A stretch of DNA of 64,000 bases from Ceriagrion tenellum (Eukaryota > Arthropoda > Insecta > Odonata > Coenagrionidae). The position numbers and the translations under genes are program-made. Each line of letters starts with the position of its first letter. The stretch's first letter is position 1. The notes below the pieces were generated by a model. It saw only the letters and a program-made list of their open reading frames with translations. It did no database searches and was not told where the DNA came from. Shown in pieces: positions 55,780-64,000 of the stretch. The stretch is from the NCBI GenBank assembly GCA_963169105.1, contig OY720640.1:54623527-54687526 (forward strand), given 5' to 3'.

Positions 55780-56745
55780 TTGCGAGCGCTTGCGAAGTTA
55801 GTCATCTCTCTCTGAAGCTTTCGCTGCAAGAAAGTGGCTCGAGTCGCTCAAAATTTATGGCTCGGAGACGTGGCCTTGTAAGGTTTTTTTTACGCCCCGT
55901 CTGTTATACATGTTCGAATGAGGCAATTACCTCACATGTGACCGTGACCAATAGAAGAGATACTATTCCTTAAACCCGTTTTTCTTTTAGAACATCACGT
56001 TTGAAGTTTAATGACTGTACACATAGTTTGAGCGACAAATGGTGGTTGGATTCCATTAAAATGTGTCTGAGAAGTTCGGTAAATATGCGGTAAATAGCAT
56101 TTGTAAGAGGACAAGGTTTTATGGATCAAGAAACCGTCAAAATCCTATATAGAGGTTTTAACCCTTAAGGTTAATTGTTTCGGGCATAGTCACTCATACT
56201 GATGATTTCTCATGGGACACAAAGGTAGCTCTATGATATCTAATCTCTTGTGATAGACATTTTTATCCGATATTCTGTTTCTGTTTTAAGTTTTAGATGG
56301 AACAAAAAGACGTTAAGTCAATCAGTCAACCACAAAAGGACAAGTCACCTTGCAAACACATACATTCTGATCCGTTTTGAGTCTCAATTTTCTTTAATCT
56401 CTTTCTCAAGTTGCTCATCTGGTTTAAGCTTTCACTGTAGAAAGTTGTTCTCGTCACTTAAATTAATTGCTTGGAGACGTGACCTTCAGAGTTTTTTTTC
56501 AGGAGTCCCAAATTGTTTTATGCTACAAAAAAATTATATCTCATACTGATGGTCACGTTTGGGCAGCAAAGGAATTCTACAATACTTGAATATGATATGT
56601 TCCGATCATAATGTATTTTTTATTCTCTAAACTGTTATGGCTTTGAAATGAAATATTGAATCTTTTAGGCAGTCAGTCGACCAGCTGCAAAATTTTTAAT
56701 TCGACTTACTAATGCATTAATTCTGCTTTTACTGTAGTAAATGTA
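55780..56745. repeat. Degenerate tandem array, two to three units
   Basis: 55793-55960 and 56392-56555 share AGCTTTCGCTG or AGCTTTCACTG, a GAAAGT block, GGAGACGTGGCC or GGAGACGTGACC and a T-run. 56185-56345 and 56541-56720 share CTCATACTGATG, a CAAAGG block, GATAT and TCAGTC.ACCA blocks. Together these indicate units of roughly 350 bases in head-to-tail order, with the first unit longer or interrupted. The open frames crossing them (66 and 99 codons) show only scattered agreement. Confidence 0.5.
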
Positions 56746-59420
56746 ATCAACTATGTATCATTACATTCTTGTCTCCAAAGGATATGATATCGTCTGATTT
56801 TTGTAGATGAATGGTTTTGGAAGATGGTGATCAATCAATTTTGAATTAGGGTATGTTTCTCTGTGTATAATTTTTGAAAAATTACTCAAATTTTTCATGC
56901 TCTTTCTCAGTCTGTATCTTTTTTTCTATTTTTTCATTCTTTTTAATTTTTAGTTTATTTCGCATTCAACTGAGTTTTTATTTTTGTGTATTTCAAGGTA
57001 TTTCCGCTATGGCATTAGTTAAGGTATTATTTAAAGTGGTAGCATATTTAACCCTTAAATGCTTTGCGATTTTATCGTTAATTTGTGTATGCAGTTGAAA
57101 TGCAATGGGGATAGTAAACTTTCATGCATGCGTGTGCCTAGCGCCACAAAAGTTGTTTCTCTTCTAAAATATATTGGTGATTCACGATGATTGCTATATT
57201 TTGTGTGGCGGAAGTTGTTTACTTCTTTTTCTTAAACTGGCAAGTTGTGGGTGGTTCATTTCCTGCAGGGGAACACACCCTTATGGATTTCAGGGTAATA
57301 AGTAGATGTGTAACTGTGTGAGTACGGTAATTTTCTTTTTACATTCGTGTAAAAAATTCCTTATATCTTCAGAGTCTCAACGTCATTGGTGTTCTTCGAC
57401 TTAGCTTCTTGGTACTCTAGTTCCTATATGGAATTAAGTCTATAGTCTATAGTTTTAAATTAAAGTAGTCGACTAGTGTTTGGACTTGAAAAGCCATTTT
57501 TAAGATTTAAAATGACCCTGTAGCTGTTCCCCTTTTGCTATGGGAATAAATTTATCAGTGGAAACTTTGGTCCGCAGTGGGCATAAAAAATGCATTTTAT
57601 GGTGTGCAAAATTAACCTCTATTCAGATCGGTCATTGCTGGCGTCTCACAAAAATAGATGACATTTTATTCAAATCCATATTCAATTCATAACATGAATC
57701 ACTTTTCTTTCTTCACATGTTTGATTTTAACATACATTTTTTACGTAGTGCAGTACTTTTTCTCATGGCTTCCTATCAGTCATATTATTGCGTTCTGAAG
57801 TACCCGCTGAAAAAAATAGCTTCGATTCGCAGATGAAGGCTGAAGTGATGATAGACTGATTTTCGAAAGCAATTATGCTTCCTCTAGGTTTTTTTTGTAA
57901 TCAGAACTTTATTTTCCTTGCATTCTTCTGCATTTTTTTTCTTCTCCTACGAAAACTGTTCAAGGAGTCCTTCTCGGAGGATGCTTAAAAAAAATCGTGA
58001 CCTTTCGGGACCCTGCGAAATGCGGTCAATCCCTCTGAATGTCTTGCCGGGAGCTCGGGGTGGGTAACTCACTTTAGCACCATGGGGTAGGGAAGACGGC
58101 AAAAATGGGTGAAGGGCGGCGAAGATGCAGTCTCCATGGTGACGGCCATTTGCGTCTCCACCAAGCTTCTCTTGTCAATGAAATTCTTCCCTCTCGAAGT
58201 CATGCAGTCTTTTATTTCCTTAGCAAGTTCCGTCGGACCGGTGAGAAAAAACATTTTATGAAGGATATTTTACTCTGCAATTCCTACTATCATTCTTGTT
58301 GGAGCATTTACTTGGTTGCCAATTATTGTGTTCGCGGATGGGAAACGGAAAATCGGCTCACGATTTCCTCTGGTCGTCTCCATCTTTCTTTTTTAATGTT
58401 ATTTTTCCTCTTATAGGCGTCCGTCTTTCCCCTTTATTTCTTTATCTTTATTCTACCTGGTAAAATATATTGTTGGGTTTTATAGACGGGATGAAGAAGA
58501 GTAGATCAAAATCCGAGACGGAAAAGGAAATACTCGAGTAAGATAGGAAAGTGTAGAAAACTGGGAGGAGATACTCTGCTTTTAAACAAATTCTATTGTC
58601 GATAGAATACTTAAAAATAATCGTTCATTAATTTCCTTGATCGAAATTATTCAGTCAAAATTTCTGTTATTCTTTTCAATTTTATGAAGTGCACTATTTA
58701 TTTCATATTTTGTTCTTCAAATTTCTTGGCCGACACAAACTCTCCGTAATTCAAATTATGACTTGTAAATCTATGAGAGGAGAACCTCGCGAGTGTGGCA
58801 AACGTTTAATTTTTCCTCTTTCAAAAAAGAATATATTTATTTTCCGATTGTGATTGCGTAAATAGTTCGTTAATGGGATGGATACTCTTCGGTTACAGAA
58901 CGATTCTTGGCATCTTAGTTTCTCTTCCCGCCTGGAATTGTTTAATCTGCAAGATTTTAATTTCACGAGGAAGAGTTTTCGTGAGGGTCATTTACATTAG
59001 GTTTACTTATTTTGGGTGGGTGTAATTTCAATTGTTAGTTGTAGTGCTACATAGCCGCAACTCCTTTCAGGGGACAGGTTACAAGGCCTCAAATGAAGGA
59101 AACTGGTATTGTGTATGTTTCATTTTTAATTATATTTAGGTTAGTTGTTAGTGCCAGAAATTTTTTACGTTATAGCTGAGAAGATCTTTTTCAATGGTAT
59201 TAAGTGGTGTAATTACGGGAGAAGAGTCGGGGCATGGATGAATTATCTCCCATCTAATAGTTTGTGGAGGGTGTTGAAGGCATTCGCTCTAAACTTTTTT
59301 TTCTCGTAATACTCGCTGACTCGATTCTAGTGAGAGCTGAAAACGGAAGACTTGATATTGATAGGGGAAATGAATAAATCGATAGCTTGAAATAACTTGA
59401 AGGACGTTATAAGTATTTCT
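56746..59420. other. Long non-coding stretch, nothing recognised
   Basis: AT-rich except for a patch at 58000-58240. The largest frame, 103 codons at 58105-58416 (+), has no recognisable motif. No retroelement motifs were found. Confidence 0.5.
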
Positions 59421-59650
59421 TAAAGGCTGTTTTACGCCGGGCACGAAATTGCGCAATTTAAAATAGCATTTTTTTCTCTATCCGGCGTGCAATAGTTATT
59501 GAATTAGATCAGGGGTTATGTAGCATCCCGCAATCATGGATTTGACCATGAACTCTTGAGATTCATCGCTGTACGCGACGCGATTCGGAATGCACGTTCG
59601 CATATACGCCAGATAGTGCATTTGCGTGTTCCGTGTAAAACGGGCTTTAG
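59421..59650. mobile_element. MITE, copy 2 (GTTTTACACGG-type ends)
   Basis: Left end TAAAGGCTGTTTTACGCCGG, right end (inverted) CTAAAGCCCGTTTTACACGG. Internal ATTGCGCAATTT next to the left end matches the other copy. About 230 bases, non-coding. Clearer inverted ends than copy 1. Confidence 0.6.
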
Positions 59651-60860
59651 GGTTAGGGAGAATTTGGAAAGTGGGGCGTCATACGGCCATGGCGTCACCA
59701 AAACCCTTTCTCTCTCCCCTTCCCCCATAAAATCCGTTACCCTGTTACGTTCATGCAGGAAGTAGGTAACATTTTGCGATTTCCGTACTCTCTGTCCCTT
59801 TTTTCGCGTTCGTCGTTAAGTCGCAGGACAGGACTCCCGTACAGCCTCTCGTAGATTTTGCGTGCGTTGCCAACGCCCAGGGCCGGCATTGGTTCTAACC
59901 GTACTTTTTTCGAACACCCAAGGCTTGAGTCTAGTCTCGAATCTTCCAGTATGATTTCCCGTCACCGCGGGAAGTTTCCTCTGGGTTAGTGTAATGTGGA
60001 CGTGGGCAGAATAAGTGGGGCGAGTGAATCACGCCCCCCTGTGGATATCTCTCCTCCTCTTTCTGCGATTCGATGCATTAACATTTAAAATGTCGCTCAC
60101 CTTCCCGAATCGCGGACAAATCACGTCCCTCACTCCCTGACGGATGTAAGGCCTTTTCCGATAGAGTGATTTTCCAATCGGTACAAGTTTGCTGAAGTGT
60201 TCGCTCTCTGATTGGTTCTCGTATGCTGTCCTCTGAATTGACGACTCTAGAATAGGGAATGGGGTTTTGGCGTTTCATGAAGGAATTACTCCTCCATGAA
60301 AGTTGGAATTACTAGGAAGCTGATGACTGTCAATGCGATCGATTTCTTTTTTAGAGAGGTGAATATTTACTCGAGGACGGAATTTCGGTATTTCCATCCG
60401 GACGGAATCCAATTATTGCATCTTAAAGCATGGTTCATTTTTTAATTCATTATTTGTTTTAATGTGAGTAGATAAGATCTTTTTCATATGCATGTATATA
60501 CACAATTACTCTGATTTATTGATCGTGGGATAATGAATTTAATCACTTGCAGCCAGCATTTCGTAGTTTTATTTCTGAGTCAGAGCTTGAGATTAACTTT
60601 CGAATTGATTTCCTAGTCAGACCAGGCCGAGAATAATGTTAATTAATTTATTTATATTATACCAGCCTTCCCAATCCGTGAATTCATATCAATAGTTTAT
60701 CTCAAGTCTTGTTGATTTAGAAATAAAACTACGAAACGTTGGCAAGAGGTGATTAAATTCATTATCACAAGAACAATCCTCCGGTATAATTGTGTATATA
60801 TTATAAATTTGAGTAGAATACGATTAGTTCACAAGGCATGATATTCATATGTGAGTTAAT
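59651..60860. other. Non-coding stretch, nothing recognised
   Basis: A balanced-composition patch at 59650-60060 precedes AT-rich sequence. Frames are all under 70 codons. Confidence 0.45.
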
Positions 60861-60948
60861 GCTATTTTTTCATTTTTCTTTTCAGGTAAGCAGCGCTAGA
60901 AAGTCATGGGGCCACGAGATCTTTAAGAACTTCATTGGCATGGTAACG
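60861..60948 (+). promoter_or_regulatory. Candidate recursive splice site (ratchet point) with downstream donor
   Basis: A pyrimidine tract (CTATTTTTTCATTTTTC into TTTTCAG, CAG at 60883-60885) runs straight into GTAAGC (60886-60891), acceptor fused to donor. A second, weaker donor GTAACG begins at 60943, so 60886-60942 (57 bases) could act as an RS-exon. That segment is open in one frame (VSSARKSWGH, EIFKNFIGM); an ordinary small exon is therefore the alternative. The two other frames have early stops. Same strand and same layout as the site at 16.08 kb. Confidence 0.5.
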
Positions 60949-62908
60949 CATTTTTTTCATGACGAGCAGTACTTATTTATTTCCAAAACACAATCAGAGT
61001 AGGTTTATATCTTTTGAATAGTTGTCAGAATAAATTAATTTGGTGAATATTAGGTTAATGATTTACGGTCACTCAGAGAAATAATTCCTTTGCTTGACTT
61101 CTAATTGGACACTTCTACTTCTTCTTGTTGCGATGCAGTTATATTTAAGAAACCATTAACCATCGGTTTGTCTGTTCACCTTGAGGTCGTAGTTGCAAAT
61201 AGTCAGGAATGACCAAATTTTATTGCGAGGGAATATTTGAAGGAGACTTTGGTCAAACGATGCTCGAAAACTCGCGAAAAAAGAAGCAGTTTTCTCGCCA
61301 TCATTCTTCAATGTCATGGAATTTGCGTCTTAAACTTGATTATGGCTGAGGTAGGATGTAGTTAGGCTTGAGGTATTTGAAATGTGGGTGTAATTTTGTC
61401 TGATTTGAAATAAGTTTGCGGGAACAAGGTTTTACTTTTTTTGTTTAAAAATATGATTACCGGGAAATTATTTTACGATTTTTACCCCGGTGAATTGTGC
61501 ATGTCAAATATTCTAGGTGTCTCGAATATTCTTGAGTGTGGTAGCTTTTAAAAATTAGAATTTCTGGTTGTTTAATTGTTTTAACCGTCGATTCTAATCG
61601 CCTACGCTGCTAACGCCAGGCTCTTCTACGTCATTAGCAATGGATACTAACTTGTGATATTTTTGCTTTAATCTGTCAGGTTTATTTACTCCTCACGGTA
61701 AGAAATATTCCGTGGATATAAAATGAATTCATGTTCAGTGGAGGTACGGGTAAATGCGGGACTGTGGATAAAGTTTGCCTAATATATGGTGAATATTATT
61801 GCGGTACAGTTGCAGATATTAGAAAAAAAAATATATTAGAATAGCATACCGTTCCTTGCTAAGACAAAGAATTTTGTTCGGTTAATCGACGGTATTGAAA
61901 ATAAGTTGTTACAATGAGGATATTGAGGTTGGAATTGTACTCTAATATACCGCTGGACTATGGCCGATGGATGGACTTGGGATGGCTATTAATGTGATGT
62001 GAACTACGTTTACTTTTTTGCTCGTGTACCCACGATGAGAAGACATTGATCCAAACTCACAACGAGCTGAGAAGAGGTGTCTGTACTTGAATTCCTGACA
62101 CGGTAGCCAGCTTACAGTTTACTTGTCTAAACCATAGTCCGTCATTAGAAATTAATAAGGTGCAATATAACCTAGTGTTCTCGTATTTATCCTATTTGTC
62201 TACCTTACAAAAATAATACATTTTTGTGACACGGCATTTACCAATCACAATTAAATCCCATTTTCATTTTGAGGCTGGCCCTCATATTTTTTTCCCTAAT
62301 GTGTGCACATGGGGAGAGGCCTCAGGATGACGTGTGGGCGCGTCGATATGAACGACCGACGTCATAATTTCACGGCGCCCAGGAGATCCCACTCTAGCGG
62401 CGGAATATGTTGAACTCGTTGGAAAATATGGGGGGGTGAAAGAAAATCCTGAAGCTGGCGAGCGTCAATTTGCGACCAAAATATTAGCCCTCTTCATTCC
62501 TTCCCCTCTTCCCGATTCTTTCTATGCCACATCTCTCGCTCTCTCACGCCTGCTCTCTCAAGATGACCTTCACTTCACCCCAGAGGTGTCATGATGACGC
62601 GCGTGTACCCAAATAGTCGGTGCGCTCAGGAAAGCATGGGCTGACGTTCTGATGATCGGCTGATGGTAGTTCTCTTATGTGCGTACTTAATCCTGATCCC
62701 TCTGTGAGCTAACCCTGCTATGGAGTCAATCAAGCATAGAAAGGCGCGGAGTCCTACTAATCTGCATGTTATCCTCGTATATCATCGAATACATCAACAA
62801 GGCGTTAATATTCGACTTGAAGTTCACACCAACTTGTTCCTCCGGGCAAGCCCTTGTTGGCCTTGCAGGACCGGTACCTTTAATGCCATGCGTAAAATTA
62901 ACAAAGTT
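60949..62908. other. Non-coding stretch, nothing recognised
   Basis: AT-rich to 62280, then a C/T-rich patch at 62480-62580. The start of the 136-codon frame at 62720-63130 lies here; see the rejected list. Confidence 0.45.
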
Positions 62909-63042
62909 TTTACCAAACTTCTACAATACCGCGTTACAAACTGTAGCAATACCACCATTAGGTCATGTTATGGTAACGATCATTCGTCGAAACCTGGGCC
63001 GTGTCTCTTTTATAACGTGTGGTATTTTAAAAGTTTGGTAAA
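62909..63042. repeat. Hairpin with 32-35-base arms
   Basis: TTTACCAAACTTCTACAATA (62909 on) faces its inverted copy ending at 63042 (TGGTATTTTAAAAGTTTGGT then AAA). The loop of about 67 bases contains CGTCGAAACCTGGGCC. GAAACC within a hairpin recalls the hammerhead-like repeats at 2.8, 5.2 and 34.4 kb, but no CTGATGA core is present. Confidence 0.55.
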
Positions 63043-63620
63043 TAAATTTGTCAACCATGGAATACCACCAAGCGACTCGAGACATTTTATTTATGCGTGT
63101 AATGCTACGATGTATTTTCTATCCACTTGATATGCTTGGGCTATAAAGTCGAAAAGAATGGTTTATTTTGTTTGAAATAGTATCCATAAAATGCAGATTG
63201 ACGTGTGGCATTGTGGCGCCGTTCCGCACTGACAGAAGCTACACACTTGCAGTATTCCATTAGTTTAATATTTAATTCGACTAGTTGCGATACAACTGCA
63301 TAAATTATCATGATTGAAAGCATAATCTAATAAGGGAGTGACATGGAAAGTAATTTACCATTATTAAGGAACATTTATAACATCCAATATTTTTACCTAT
63401 GTACCTTTATGTACCCTATAAGTGAGGCTCTATGACGTTGAAATCGGTCAGAGTATAAAGAAATGTGGAATTTCGCTCCATGTTCCTTATTGATTGTCGA
63501 AACCGTGAACTTTCACATGGTCACCTCTCACTCCATTCACATGATGGAAACTAGTGATATTAAATTTAGTATTAGTAAAAATTGTGAAAACTGATAGTTT
63601 TTATTTTTTCATTACAAGTT
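63043..63620. other. AT-rich non-coding stretch, nothing recognised
   Basis: No open frames above 62 codons and no recognised repeat. Confidence 0.45.
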
Positions 63621-64000
63621 CATCTAAATCTACGAAATACCGCGCAAGCTACTACTTGGGTGTGTGGCACGGGGTGATTCTGAACCAGGCATGCCGCACT
63701 CATCCGAGTTCAAAACTGAACCGCACACTTTTCCCCCGCTAGGCGCTGGCTAAAATCAGTCAGGATAGCAATGCGCGGTGATTATAGAAACTAGGAGTGT
63801 GCTACGTGGATGAATATGCAATGCTGTACACTAGTTAAGATACACTTACTGTTAAGTAGAAGTTACACGGTTGAAAATAGTACTACAAGATTTGTTAACC
63901 TTTGCAGATAGCTACATCTTGCCGAAAATTTCATGCGGGGTGATATCTATTGAGGGTTAGAGCTCCATAGAACTGATCTGCCGCAACTATTAAGGTCTCT
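63621..64000 (-). repeat. Short interspersed repeat with LINE-like tail, copy 3 (cut by window end)
   Basis: Left end CATCTAAATCTACGAAATAC with GCGCAAGCTACTACTTGGGT and GTGTGGCACGGGGTGATTC is the inverted tail. Internal AAATCAGTCAGGATAGCAAT and GAAACTAGGAGTGTGCTA match copies 1 and 2, and the last bases (CAACTATTAAGGTCTCT) correspond to their far end, so the copy is nearly complete. Confidence 0.65.

Noticed and set aside
56022..56045. AGTTTGAGCGACAAATGG as another end of the 17/54 kb inverted-repeat element
   Set aside because: Only about 12 bases match and no second end or interior similarity was found.
55780..56560. Duplicated exon read from the two similar open frames
   Set aside because: Amino-acid agreement is scattered, the frames need gaps, and no splice sites flank both copies.
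62720..63130. 136-codon + frame and a 91-codon frame in another register
   Set aside because: The second half is the 62909-63042 hairpin, so it is repeat sequence; no domain recognised in either frame or on the minus strand.
1..64000. CRISPR array, bacterial operon or phage region
   Set aside because: No regularly spaced short direct repeats, no tightly packed genes and no ribosome-binding-site pattern; the repeats and LINEs are animal-type.

Overview
This window reads as non-coding DNA of an animal, most likely an arthropod and probably an insect. It is AT-rich, has no long open frames of gene-like composition, no operons, and no recognisable host protein-coding gene or functional RNA gene. 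Almost everything that can be named is a decayed mobile element: CR1/L2-like and RTE-like LINEs, a mariner, pogo- and Tc1-like ends, MITE-like inverted-repeat elements and tRNA-headed SINEs. The host species cannot be fixed from the sequence.

Two places on the + strand, 16057-16150 and 60861-60948, carry a long pyrimidine tract and CAG joined directly to GTGAGC or GTAAGC, with a further GT donor about 60 bases on. That is the form of a recursive-splicing ratchet point. With the lack of exons, it suggests (inference) that the window lies inside a very long intron of a + strand gene.

Layout: 0-11 kb holds GC-rich homopurine/homopyrimidine islands, hammerhead-ribozyme-like motifs (2.65-2.82 and 5.23 kb) and a LINE 3' fragment (8.6-9.35 kb). 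11-16 kb has a G-quadruplex-rich island and an RTE fragment. 17.25-20.57 kb is an inverted-repeat element split by a CR1/L2-like LINE that keeps a PHD-finger ORF1 and a reverse transcriptase but has lost its endonuclease. 21-28.5 kb has SINEs, an RTE fragment, a GC island, a second LINE type (26.9-27.6 kb) and a short repeat sharing that LINE's 3' tail. 28.5-42 kb has tRNA-headed SINEs, mariner and pogo-like remnants, two more repeat copies, GC-rich blocks and a third RTE fragment.

42.25-47.21 kb is a 5 kb stretch framed by Tc1-like inverted ends. 48-60 kb is full of local duplications (48.5/49.6, 50.7/51.4, 53.4/54.1, 55.8-56.7 kb), a SINE in which 30-base perfect inverted arms enclose a tRNA-like core, two tail-to-tail copies of the 17-20 kb element, and two MITE copies. 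60-64 kb has the second ratchet-like site, a large hairpin and a repeat copy cut by the window end. No element appears intact; the elements are linked by family (shared ends, shared tails, nesting), not by a pathway.
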